Source: Sulfidibacter corallicola (GTDB lineage Bacteria > Acidobacteriota > Holophagae > Acanthopleuribacterales > Acanthopleuribacteraceae). Taken from it: a stretch of DNA of 64,000 nucleotides. Each line of letters begins with the position of its first letter. The stretch's first letter is position 1. The notes below the pieces were generated by a model. That model had not been told where the DNA came from. It did no database searches and worked only from the letters and a program-made list of their open reading frames with translations. Shown one piece after another: positions 21,601 through 27,596 of this stretch. A program made the position numbers and the translations under genes. The DNA lies in assembly GCF_017498545.1 (NCBI RefSeq), contig NZ_CP071793.1:2418001-2482000 (forward strand), written 5' to 3'.

Positions 21601-24600
21601 CGGCTTTCATCACCGCGAAAATCGCCGTGACCATGTCGATCGAGCGCGGCAGGGCGAGGCCCACCAGATCTTCGGCACCCAGCCCGCGACGACGCAGCTC
21701 GTGGGCCCAACGGTTGGCACGGGCCTCCAAGGCTTGGTAGCCGATCCGCGCATCGCCGTGGATGACGGCCGTGCCCGCACCGTTACGGGCCGCCGCCGAC
21801 GAGAGCAGGTCGTGGAAATGGTCGATTCGAGGCACCGGGCACGCATCGTGTCGCCACTCGCGAACCTGGTCCCGAAAGGCCGCCACGTCGAAAAGTGCCT
21901 GATGGGTGGGCGGGTGATGAGGTGTTCGCGCCATTTCCGTCAACAGGCGGGAAAAATGAGCGAGCATGCGTTCGATCGTGTCGCGCTGAAACAGGTCGAG
22001 GTTGTATTCCAAGAGCAAACGGGTGCGCTCGAGGCCGTGTTCGGCCGTGAGCAGCAGATCCCACTTGGCCAGACCGGTCGGCTGTTCGACGACTTCGACG
22101 TCCAGGTCGGGCAATTGAATGCTATCGCTCAGGTCGTCGACCAGTTGGAACACCACCTGGAACAGGGGCGCGTGGCTCAGGGTTCGCTCCGGACGCACCG
22201 CCTCCATCACGGCATCGAGCGGGACCTGCTGATTGGCGTATCCTTCCAGGAAAATTTGGCTGACGCGATTCAGCAGCGTCGGCGTATCGCGAATGCCGCT
22301 CAGGTCGAAGCGCAAGGCCAGGGTATTGACAAGACAGCCGACCAGGCCCTCCAGCTCCATGCGACCGCGATTGGCGACCGCGGTCCCGATCACCACGTCG
22401 TCACTCCAGGCGTAGCGACCCAACAGCGCCGCATAGGTGGCCAGCAACACGGTGAACGGGGTGGTGTCGTAGCTGCGACAAAGCTGGTCGAGCGCTTGGC
22501 GCTGGGATCGATCCAGGGTCACGACACAGGTGGCGCCGCGGTGGCCCAGCACACTGGGACGCGGCAGGTCGGTGGGCAGCTCCAACAGTTCCGGGGCGCC
22601 CTCGAGCGCCTCGCGCCAATAATCGAGCCGCCGTTCCAGGACCTCGCCACGCAGCCAACGGTTCTGCCAGACGGCGACGTCGGCATACTGCAGGGCGGGC
22701 TTCGGCAATTCCGGTTCGCGCCCCTCCCGCAGGGCGGCGTAACATCGACTCAGCTCGCCGATCATGACCTCGATCGACCAGCCGTCGGCGATGATGTGGT
22801 GCAGGTTGATCAGCAGGCGGTGATCGCGCGCGTCGAGCCGCACCAGCACGGCGCGGAACGGCGGCGCCTCGGTCAGGTGAAACACGTGGGCCGCTTCGGC
22901 GGCGACCAGCTCGTCGAGGCGGCTCGCGCGCGCTTCGGTCGGCGCCTCGGCCAGATCGACGAAGGTCAGCGGTTCACCCGCGGTGGCCTCGATCACCTGC
23001 AGCGGTCCATCGGGCCCGACACGGAACCGGGTCCGCAGGGCCTCGTGCCGATCGATCAAGCGCCGAAAGGCCTCGGCCAGCGCCTCGCGGTCCAGGTGGC
23101 CGACGAGTTTCAGTGCGCCGGGGATGTTGTACAGCGACGAGGCCCCTTCCTTCTGATCCACCAGCCACATGCTGAGCTGGGCGGGCGAAAGCGGTGCCTC
23201 ACCATCGTGGCCGCACGGCTCGATCGGCGGCAGTTCGGTCGATTCGGCGGCTTCGATGGCGGCGGCCATGTCGGCCAGAACCGGGACGTCGAACAGGGTC
23301 CGCAGCGAGAGCCCCACGCCGAAGCGGCCCCGAATGCGGGACACCAGCCGCGTGGCCAGCAGCGAGTGGCCGCCCAACCGGAAAAAGTGATCGGCGCGTC
23401 CCACGCTCTGGCAAGCCAACAGGTCGCGCCACAACTCGGCGAGACCGGCTTCGACCGGCGTTTGCGGCGATTGGTAGCGGGCGCGCCGGCCGGCATCGGG
23501 CTTGGGCAAGGCGGCGCGATCCAATTTTCCGTTGGCGGTGAGCGGCATCGTCGCCAACGGCACGAGCGCGCTGGGCACCATGTAGTCCGGCAGGCGGTCG
23601 GCCAACCATGCGCCAATCGCCTCCAGGTCCAACGCGTCCGCGGACCCTGCCGCCGGGGTCAACCAGGCGGCCAGCCGTGGCTCGGCCTCCCCTTCCCCGC
23701 TGAGCGCCGTGTGGGCCTCGGCGACGTCGTCGCGCCCGCGCAGCAGCGCGGACACCTCGTCGGGCTCGATCCGGTAACCGCGGATCTTGACTTGATGATC
23801 GCGCCGGCCGAGAAATTCGAGCGGCTCGCAGGCCTCGCCCTCGCGCAGGGGAAACCGCGCGAGATCGCCGCTGCGGTACATGCGGGCGCCGGGTTCGGTG
23901 GCGAACGGATCGGGCAAGAACAACGCCGCCGTTTGCCCGGGACGCTCGAAATAGCCGCGCGCCAGACCCGGCCCGGCAATGTAGATCTCGCCCGGCACAC
24001 CGCGCGGCACCGGCTGCAAGGCCTCGTTCAGGAGATAGAGCCGCATGCCCGCGAAGGGAAAGCCGATGGGAACCGGCCCCGTCAAATCGGCGCCTGGCGG
24101 TACTTCGTGGACACAACAGCCCACGGTCGCCTCGGTCGGTCCGTACTCGTTGAACACCCGGGTCGCCGGAGCGGCCGTGCGCCAGGCGCGCAGAGCCGGT
24201 CCCAAAAGGGCCTCGCCGCCCAGGATCAGGGCGCCGGCCGCGGTGGGCGACGGACCCGCTGGATCCAGGTGCCGGAGCGCATCCAAATGGGCCGGGGTCA
24301 TTTTGACCATGGCGAACGCTTCCAGGCCGTGCAATCGGTCGGCGAGGACTTCGAGCGTATGGTCTTCGGGAAGCAGGTGAATCGGTTTGCCCGCCAGCCA
24401 GGGCGCCAGCAGCGTGGTCAGGGTGGCATCGAAACCAAAGGCGCCGAATACCGGCGCGCCGCCGTCACCATCGGCGCGATACAGCGCCACGGCCGCCTCG
24501 AGGTAGTTACACAGGGCGCGGTGGCTGATCATGACGCCTTTGGGCACGCCGGTCGAGCCGGAGGTATACATCACGTAGGCCAGTTGATCGGGCGAATGGT

Positions 24601-26443
24601 GGCGCTCACCGGCGACCACCGCGGTGCTCGCCGGAGCACCGGATCCGGCGCCGCCCCAGGTCAAGTCGCGACCCAGAACCAGCATCCGAGCCGCGGTTCC
24701 CTCGAGCGCGGCGGTACTCGGATCGCAGATCACCAGCTTGACCCGGGCGTCGTTCACGAGCGTGCTCAAACGGCCGGGCGGCAGGCCCGGGTCCAACGGC
24801 AGGAAGGCACCGCCCGCGCGGAGTACGGCCAGCAGCGCCACCGGCAGATCGACCGAACGCGGCAACATCAGGCCGACCACCACGTCGGGGCCCACGCCCA
24901 ACCGCCGCAGCCGATCCGCCAACAGGGCCGATCGGGCGGTGAGCATGCCGAAACGCAGCACTTCGTCATTCCGACAAACCGCCGGCGCGTGCGGTATGCC
25001 GCCGGCCCGGTCCAAAACCAGGTGGTGGAAGCAGGACGGTCGGGCCGGTTCACCGGTGTGCCGGTTGAAGTCGTCCAGAATCCGGGCCCGTTCTGCCCCA
25101 TTCAACCCGGTCAGCATGGCCAAATCGGCATCGGGCATGGCCCGCGCTTCGGCGATCAGGCTGGCCAATTGCTCGGCCAACAGGCCGACGCGTACCGAAC
25201 CGAAACGGGCCTCGTCGAACGACAGCGCCAGCGATACCGCCTGGTCGCAAACGGCCACCCGCAACTTCAATCCGAATCGTTCGCCGGGAAGATCGCAGTC
25301 GACCGTTTCGAAGACCAGGTCCGGGCGCACGCGATTGGCGTGCAGGTCGACGCTTTCGAAGGCCGTCGCGAAATAGCCGCGAGCGGGCAGGCCCAGCCGG
25401 CTCCAGTCGTAATATTCGCCGTGATCGTCGGCGGCCCGAACCAGCGCCGCGAGGTCCTCGACCCACCCGGACAGGGCCCGTTTCGCCGGAACCCCGGGCC
25501 GAATCGGCAGGTACTTGGCCAGCAGCCCGGACACGCACTCGAGCCCGTCGTAGGTTCTCCCTGGCCGGCACAGGGCCACCACCGGTTCGCGCCCCTCCCC
25601 GTGACGGTGCAACATCAACACCCACAGACCCAGCAGCAGGGCATCCCGGCTCGCCGGATCGGCCGCGGTCCGACGCATGAGCCAACCCTGGGTTTCCTCG
25701 TCCATCGGCACGGGACACACGCGGGTGTGCAGTGCCTGGTCGTCGGTCGGGCCCCCGTCGAAGGTCAGGCCGGAGGTCAGCCCGTCGGACCAGTCGGCCC
25801 CCGTCCAAAAGCGAAGGCCGGCTTCGCGACGGGCCCGATCCTCGGCCGTTTCGCCCTCGACGGGGGTCAGGATTTCGTGCATCCACTCCGCGACATCGGC
25901 GTATTGCAGCTCGCCTTCCTCGGTCTCGTCCTCGTCGGTCGCATCACCGTTTGCCGGCAGCTCACCGCTGTAGATCGCCACCAAATCGTCGACCAGAATG
26001 GCGAAGGTGGTGGCATCGGCGTGGGTCGACGGCATGATCAGGCTCAAACGCCAGTGGCCGTCGCCCATGCGCGCGAGGAAGGCGCGGAAACTCGAGGTGT
26101 GCATGCCTTCGCCCTCGCGGAGAAGGTGCGCGTCCAGGGCGGCATCGAACGTCTGGCCGTCGGCCTCGTCGACCACCAGGCGATCGAGCACCGGATCCAG
26201 CTCGTCGGCCACCACCTGGAGCGGCAGCGCGGCGGTCTCGGCGCGAGCCAGGTGGGTGCGCAGAATTTCGTGGCGAGCCACCAGAGCGTGCAGCGCATCG
26301 ACGAGCCGCGGCTCGCTGAGCGCGCCGCGCACGTCCAGGTCCCAGCGGGCCATGGGCACCGCCTCCGGAACGTCGTGGGCCAGGTGGAGAAGTCGAAGCT
26401 GCTGGGGTGAAGCGGTAAAGCCGTCAAGTGTGGTTTGCGACAT
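9674..26443 (-). CDS. five-module NRPS (C*-A-T, then four C-A-T)
   Basis: 5589-residue NRPS. Module 1 opens with a degenerate C domain (HHxxxDG replaced by STHADAT near residue 141), then A (D-A-T-K-I-G-E-V-G, asparagine-like) and T (GGHS near 1026). Module 2: C (HHIIADG), A (D-M-G-M-I-A-G-V-V, substrate unclear), T near 2082. Module 3: C (HHIVSDG), A (V-D-W-T-V-S-L-G-D, lacks Asp235, beta-alanine-like), T near 3176. Module 4: C (HHIVGDG), A with an aminoadipate-reductase-like core (HDPLQRDIF, YGATETQRS; code D-P-R-V-F-T-F-R-S), T near 4277. Module 5: C (QHIVSDG), a 46-residue repeat array (about 4783-4957), A (D-S-V-L-I-A-E-V-W, unclear), T near 5526. The acidic tail DDEEEFLL looks like a short linear docking motif for the TubC-type domain of the next protein. 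No epimerase or thioesterase. Start ATG has TTAGGA 7 nt upstream, overlapping the hydroxylase stop; the intergenic gap is 9 bp. Codes were read by eye against the GrsA-Phe positions. Confidence 0.96.
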   Translation of the reverse strand: MSQTTLDGFTASPQQLRLLHLAHDVPEAVPMARWDLDVRGALSEPRLVDALHALVARHEILRTHLARAETAALPLQVVADELDPVLDRLVVDEADGQTFDAALDAHLLREGEGMHTSSFRAFLARMGDGHWRLSLIMPSTHADATTFAILVDDLVAIYSGELPANGDATDEDETEEGELQYADVAEWMHEILTPVEGETAEDRARREAGLRFWTGADWSDGLTSGLTFDGGPTDDQALHTRVCPVPMDEETQGWLMRRTAADPASRDALLLGLWVLMLHRHGEGREPVVALCRPGRTYDGLECVSGLLAKYLPIRPGVPAKRALSGWVEDLAALVRAADDHGEYYDWSRLGLPARGYFATAFESVDLHANRVRPDLVFETVDCDLPGERFGLKLRVAVCDQAVSLALSFDEARFGSVRVGLLAEQLASLIAEARAMPDADLAMLTGLNGAERARILDDFNRHTGEPARPSCFHHLVLDRAGGIPHAPAVCRNDEVLRFGMLTARSALLADRLRRLGVGPDVVVGLMLPRSVDLPVALLAVLRAGGAFLPLDPGLPPGRLSTLVNDARVKLVICDPSTAALEGTAARMLVLGRDLTWGGAGSGAPASTAVVAGERHHSPDQLAYVMYTSGSTGVPKGVMISHRALCNYLEAAVALYRADGDGGAPVFGAFGFDATLTTLLAPWLAGKPIHLLPEDHTLEVLADRLHGLEAFAMVKMTPAHLDALRHLDPAGPSPTAAGALILGGEALLGPALRAWRTAAPATRVFNEYGPTEATVGCCVHEVPPGADLTGPVPIGFPFAGMRLYLLNEALQPVPRGVPGEIYIAGPGLARGYFERPGQTAALFLPDPFATEPGARMYRSGDLARFPLREGEACEPLEFLGRRDHQVKIRGYRIEPDEVSALLRGRDDVAEAHTALSGEGEAEPRLAAWLTPAAGSADALDLEAIGAWLADRLPDYMVPSALVPLATMPLTANGKLDRAALPKPDAGRRARYQSPQTPVEAGLAELWRDLLACQSVGRADHFFRLGGHSLLATRLVSRIRGRFGVGLSLRTLFDVPVLADMAAAIEAAESTELPPIEPCGHDGEAPLSPAQLSMWLVDQKEGASSLYNIPGALKLVGHLDREALAEAFRRLIDRHEALRTRFRVGPDGPLQVIEATAGEPLTFVDLAEAPTEARASRLDELVAAEAAHVFHLTEAPPFRAVLVRLDARDHRLLINLHHIIADGWSIEVMIGELSRCYAALREGREPELPKPALQYADVAVWQNRWLRGEVLERRLDYWREALEGAPELLELPTDLPRPSVLGHRGATCVVTLDRSQRQALDQLCRSYDTTPFTVLLATYAALLGRYAWSDDVVIGTAVANRGRMELEGLVGCLVNTLALRFDLSGIRDTPTLLNRVSQIFLEGYANQQVPLDAVMEAVRPERTLSHAPLFQVVFQLVDDLSDSIQLPDLDVEVVEQPTGLAKWDLLLTAEHGLERTRLLLEYNLDLFQRDTIERMLAHFSRLLTEMARTPHHPPTHQALFDVAAFRDQVREWRHDACPVPRIDHFHDLLSSAAARNGAGTAVIHGDARIGYQALEARANRWAHELRRRGLGAEDLVGLALPRSIDMVTAIFAVMKAGGAYLPLDPDYPAERLRYMVEDAGAALVLVVDAAAIERYPATCTALTAADLDRAAADRPVTAPALRIDPDQLAYVLFTSGSTGRPKGVQVTHRNVANHAMVFGEAFGLEPDSHVYQTSSFNFDMSVGELAMTFYGAATLDLGPAEMLMPSPELTAYLKLQGVTHMMILPFVLPAMGPLDGLDLKVMIVAGASFTRRMLEPLQPGRVVYNGYGPTETTVVSNFYRVREDDGERAYPIGGPVANLTCYVVDRAMNLVPVGVPGELLIGGVQVSRGYRNHPELTATRFIPDPFGHDRGGRLYRTGDLVRYLPDGDIVFMGRIDQQMKVRGFRIEPVEIEQVLCRHEAIADAVVLPRRSRREEEILAAFLVADAAVDGAPAGTELRDFLKQSLPNFMIPNNYVFLDGFPQLPNGKINRQALANWDLGEEEESSRQAPRDDDERVLAEIWAEVLALADVGRDDDFFALGGHSLLATRVMSQVRERFCVSLPVRVLFEGATPAQLADRIRSERETHPTSSEEPSRIGTAEPEDSVPAEADPHELPRIQPVPRDGALPLSFAQNRLWFLEQVEGLGSAYHIHGAWMLDGVLDPSALREAFACLVARHEILRTNIAFDADSGEPVQVIAAEPRFDWHFERLGDAHPTVPEAEARARYARLAARKFDLQRDPLLRVVLLELDSAWHLLGVVMHHIVSDGWSVGLLIRELSEMYADLRAGRAPNAQPLAVQYADFAYWQRRHLAPVLAHQLEYWRNRLLGAPPLLRLPLDHGRQAGAARRGGLYRFRLDAAATADLQASSRRHGTTLFMTCLAAYTALLQRLSGQDDVVVGVPIANRHRAELEPLLGFFVNMLPMRIRLEDDPSAADLLAHVRDTGLEDFAHQDLPFERLVEALAPNRDAAHTPLVQAVFMFQNMGLGDLALDDLTLRPFDGEATDAKFDLSLALHEGTGADGAQELEAEWEYDADLFEAETIRRFAHWYRVLLAFMAASPEQPVSAADLHPERDHLAVAVPFDRTTPLPGSEETLAGRFERQAARTPDAMAIWCEEASWTYAELNAEANRMAHELRALGVGAEVPVGLCIHRSAPMVAAWIAILKIGAVCVPLDPSYPRPRLAYMMGHAGLAAVISRRASAGALPESEVPLLCLDADHDRIQARATTNPARLDHGDMAVYLLYTSGSTGSAKGVVGTHRATLNRIDWMQARVALTPDEVVAQKTALNFVDSVWEIFAPLLHGASLRILPDWAVRDPRELLRYLGQASVTRLTAVPSLLRAMLETGLDLNRALPALRICVSSGETLDGETASALRRRLPRVRLLNLYGSTEVAGDATWFELVDETRDAVPIGAPISHLRAYVLDGRGRAVPPGLPGELWLGGVGLARGYAHMPAHTAERFVPDPFGSRPGARLFRTGDRVRLDGDGCLQFLGRVDHQVKLRGVRIEPGEVEALLRRHPAVASCVVGVTERATGGDGSDAQLVAWWVTRPETEISAAELRVWLRSRLPDFLVPAAYVQVAALPLTPNGKIDRGALPAPEVWGVALDETAPRNDGERKLAEIWAEVIGCPAVGIHANFFDLGGHSLLATRVVARVRERLGRDFGLRDFFGKPTVAEQAVLLAGEGTAPQVMALEGPRPVPRDQPLPLSFAQQRLWFLTRLEGPSATYNMPVALRLRGDLDCAALARAVDGLVARHESLRTIFVSVDDEICQRILTPTTGHLEMRDLSRHEAASREAAWRDLVRSTSLVTFDLERGPLFRAILVAMGDGQHGLLLNLHHIVGDGWSMGVLVRDLMELYRAARAGKPPQLPMPSVAYADFAVWQRAWLQGNVVERQLAYWKDRLGDGIPVLALPTDRPRPPRLSFRGARQGLLLSAELTTDLKALSRREGASLFMVLLATFKLLLSRHSGQDDFAIGSPVAGRRLRELEPIIGFFLNHLVLRTDLRGNPRFVELLARVRETTLAAYENQDVPFERLLEVLRPKRDRGRTSLFQVMFNMLNMPDPEVDLPDLSLEVVETPDIGAKFDLTLYAGQEGDRLQLDLSYNADLFDRDRMVRLLDQYRHLLTQVAAAPELPIDAFSLVTDEARVCLPDLGKALDATWRGSVVEWVARQARQTPDEPAVIGHHQHWRYAELVARFEAVAAALAETGIVAGDVVAILGARDASVVPAVLGTFRAGAVYLLLDPDYPDSRLIDLLEASGARGWIQLDRAGPIGADFEAYLDRAGLAGRLRIADDGLPRQWDDRPCTSGLQPPELEIGPKDPAILTFTSGSTGKPKGVLGRHGSLTHFLPWTARTYDLRPDDRFSMLSGIAHDPLQRDIFTPLCLGASLFVPSPEDFGPDRLAAWMRAREISVALVTPPMVHILAENREPVLLPALRRVFLTGDRLLGRHVTALRGLAPDVRIVNFYGATETQRSVAGYLVPDDYARDPEDREAREAVLPLGRGTGDGVQVLVLNRAMGLAGVDELGEIHIRGPHLAAGYLDDPDLTRARFLASPASVDPDDRIYKTGDLGRFRADGHLVFADRMDSQIKIRGFRVEPAEIEARLMAYPGVKQALVLARPGGSGTQRDLAAFMVPDDTAVSWLDDPVAAGAARRRIYLHVTEVLPSYMIPGSLIFLAQLPLTLNRKIDRKALVTMDWDHPGIRGGVEGASALPGTATERELVCLWEDLLNLSPVGVDDDFFILGGHSLLAVQLAARVRDRFGVSVALGAVFDAPRLSDFAEFIDRRVADQGGSGHVLPHVEIAHDEPRPARLPLSFSQERLFFLHRLHDMGTAYLIPAMLEVQGALDERALAQAFQALVDRHEALRTRFDAEDGVAYQIVDAPPSATDAVLRVVDLATEGPVDTAIALERARVELARPWSLSEERPIRAALYRTGEDRSLLLFAMQHIVSDGWSMGVLLREVTELYRAFSQGREPELAPLPLQYADYALWQRRTWDGAFLAREVDWWRNRLAGAPALLELPVDRPRPPVQRFHGAALRFPLGAELVDPLRDLGRDQGATLFMVLLGGFAALLSRWSGQRDVVIGTPVANRDDARLEHLIGFFVNTLALRFDLEDDPSVRQWVTRVRRTCLEALAHQGVPFERLVAELQPRRQPAHAPLFQVMFVFHNQPMREVSLPGLRFEPVQRVLAETKFDVTLSLAESESGGGLDAVLEYNTDIFDASSMTCMIAHLQALWKSMAAAPTRRLSALNLCDGPERSESNESTREAESGVVPGRFSGPLNPTKRSIHESGEPHEREAETVNRSESDGSRGEAESGVVPGRFSGPLNPTKRSIHESGEPHGSEAETVNRSESDGSRGEAESGVVPGRFSGPLNPTKRSVHESGEPHEREAETVNRSESEGSRGEAESGVVPGRFSGPLNPTKRSIHESQTPREGATRAPAEPQPWVIASFEARAAAHPDRPALQIGDRVLRYGELNAAANRLAHLLRGAGVGVDDLVALCLPRSPELLVGLLGILKAGAAYVPLDPNYPSERIETVLADSGATLMVTTRELETRLGGDLACFALDDVEANDDPGAADNPGLVPPADARAYVIYTSGSTGRPKGVAISHASLAASNAARDDVYGDPPEAFLLLSPIAFDSSVVGLYHTLCGGGTLVLPTEDQVGNVHALLAAMRRRQVTHTLCLPSLYAVLMDLAGREDWASLDTVIVAGEACPPALIERHRQAWPQVRLFNEYGPTEGTVWSSVFDCGHYAGERRVSVGRPLDHVAVRVLDAHGQPVPVGLPGELYLGGPGLARGYHGDPAKTAAAFVPDGFGTQPGARLYRTGDRVRLGADGRLDFLGRVDHQLKLRGYRIEPGEVETALRSLYGVSDAVVLAIPVEAGATRDLAAGQGGDLRLVAHVQPELGLSLDPDAMMVALRKVLPEYMVPAAILIHEVLPKMPNGKVDRKALRAWALPEPPRAEGTPPRTGTETELASMWCDLLGRDRIFADDHFFALGGHSLLAMRLFARIQEHFRVELTLLDLFREPVLRDMAELIDTRAWAAQAPEPSDEPLNDDEEEFLL
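11574..12098 (-). repeat. 138-bp tandem repeat array, in frame inside the NRPS
   Basis: About 3.8 copies of a 138-bp unit (46 codons) lie in the C5-A5 linker of the five-module NRPS. Anchors GGTTCAGCGG...CCGCTGAACC start at 11599, 11737, 11875 and 12013, exactly 138 bp apart. Each unit carries a near-perfect palindrome, 10-bp arms around one base. On the coding strand it encodes VVPGRFSGPLNPTKRSIHES followed by a Glu/Ser/Arg-rich stretch. Units differ by only a few bases, so the expansion is recent or homogenised. The period is a multiple of three, so the synthetase frame stays open. Confidence 0.95.
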
Positions 26444-26450
26444 AAGTTTT

Positions 26451-26459
26451 TCCTAACGT
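26451..26459 (-). promoter_or_regulatory. ribosome-binding site overlapping the hydroxylase stop codon
   Basis: On the coding strand the hydroxylase ends GTTAG and the same bases run on as TAGGA, 7 nt before the NRPS ATG at 26443. The Shine-Dalgarno thus overlaps the stop codon, which supports the chosen start and tight operon packing. Confidence 0.7.
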
Positions 26460-27535
26460 GATACTTGTGTGGTGCGGCGCGCCGAAGTCGCGGTCTCCCG
26501 GGCCAGTGGTGCGCGGTGCGGTCGAGCCATGCCCACCAGGACGCGGCGCCGGCCCTCGAAGGGATGGCGGCCGTGGGCGGTCAGCATGTTGTCCAAGATC
26601 AACAGGTCGCCGAGGCGCCAGGGAAAGGACCGCGACGCCTCGGCAAAGGCCGCGCGAATCGCGGCGAGGGCCTCGTCTTCGATTGGGCTGCCGTCGCCGT
26701 AACGGGCATCGCGCGGCAGGCCCTCGGAACCCAGCGCCTGGCACAGCCCTTCGCGGACTTCCGCCGCCAAGGCACTGGGATGGAACAGGTGGGCCTGGTT
26801 GAACCAAACCGGGTCGCCGGTCACCGGGTGTTGGGCCACGCCCTGACAGATCTGCCGGGTTTGGAGCCGATCCCCGGCGCCCCAGTGCCATTCGATGCCG
26901 CGGCCGCGACAGAAGGTCTCCACTTCGTCGCGCGCCTCGGTCTGGAAGGCCACCTGCCACGGCAGGTCGATCTCGCCGTAGTTGCGGATGTACATCACGC
27001 CCCTGGTCGCGAATCGTTCGCGGACCTCCGGCGGAATCGCACGCCATACCGCGCGGCTGTCGGCGATCGGCGTCGCGCCACCGCGATCGGCCGTCACCGC
27101 CGCGAAGAACCAGATCCGCAGCGGCCACACCGAGGCATAGGCGTTCTCGTTGTGGAGCGGAATCTCCTGATCGGCGGGGTACTCGGTGGAGGTGTACAGA
27201 TGGCGATCGCCAACCCGGGTGCGGGGGGTGGAGCGATAGACGTAGGGCAGCAGGTCACCGTCGGCCAGGACGTCCGAGACGGCTTCGAAGACGCGCGTAT
27301 CGCCCGAAACCAGGCCGGGGAATCCACGCAGCAAGACCGCACCGTGGCCGTGCAACCATTTGTCCAGGTCGGCGCGGTGGGTTTCCAGCCAGCGCACCAG
27401 GTCGAGTCCGGGAAAGGCCGGTTCCAGGACCAGCGGCAGTGCTTCAAGGCCGGGAATGAAGGATCGACGCACCAGTTCGCGATCGTCGCCCACCTTGCGG
27501 CGACGCCCTCGTGTCAATGACTTCGATTGTTTCAT
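26453..27535 (-). CDS. SyrP/TauD-like Fe(II)/2-oxoglutarate-dependent hydroxylase
   Basis: 360-residue stand-alone oxygenase of the TauD/TfdA family, closest in look to SyrP-type enzymes that beta-hydroxylate a carrier-bound amino acid using Fe(II), O2 and 2-oxoglutarate. Metal ligands are visible as His128-x-Glu130 (PLHNENAYA) and distal His321 (LTAHGRHPF). The 2-oxoglutarate-binding Arg is probably in GRRRVLVGM just after. WFNQAHLFH (about 244-252) is also typical of the family. GGGAG 7 nt upstream supports the start at 27535. It sits 61 bp after an NRPS ending in a C domain and 9 bp before an NRPS that begins with a degenerate C domain and an Asn-type A domain. I infer hydroxylation of the Asn (or Asp) held on that first carrier; the sequence does not prove the substrate. 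Cytoplasmic; no signal peptide. Confidence 0.88.
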   Translation of the reverse strand: MKQSKSLTRGRRRKVGDDRELVRRSFIPGLEALPLVLEPAFPGLDLVRWLETHRADLDKWLHGHGAVLLRGFPGLVSGDTRVFEAVSDVLADGDLLPYVYRSTPRTRVGDRHLYTSTEYPADQEIPLHNENAYASVWPLRIWFFAAVTADRGGATPIADSRAVWRAIPPEVRERFATRGVMYIRNYGEIDLPWQVAFQTEARDEVETFCRGRGIEWHWGAGDRLQTRQICQGVAQHPVTGDPVWFNQAHLFHPSALAAEVREGLCQALGSEGLPRDARYGDGSPIEDEALAAIRAAFAEASRSFPWRLGDLLILDNMLTAHGRHPFEGRRRVLVGMARPHRAPLARETATSARRTTQVSR

Positions 27536-27596
27536 GGTGTGACTCCCGTGGATGTGCGGCCATCCGAATCGCGCGTGGACATCGGTATCGTGATCG

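Noticed and set aside
19994..26410. Very long plus-strand open frame (and similar ones at 5022-8945, 13220-18664, 30756-35549, 57670-63381)
   Set aside because: These lie antisense to clear NRPS/PKS domains with intact motifs. GC-rich third positions on the coding strand keep the opposite strand open; the translations show low-complexity Gln/Arg/His/Gly-rich sequence without domains.
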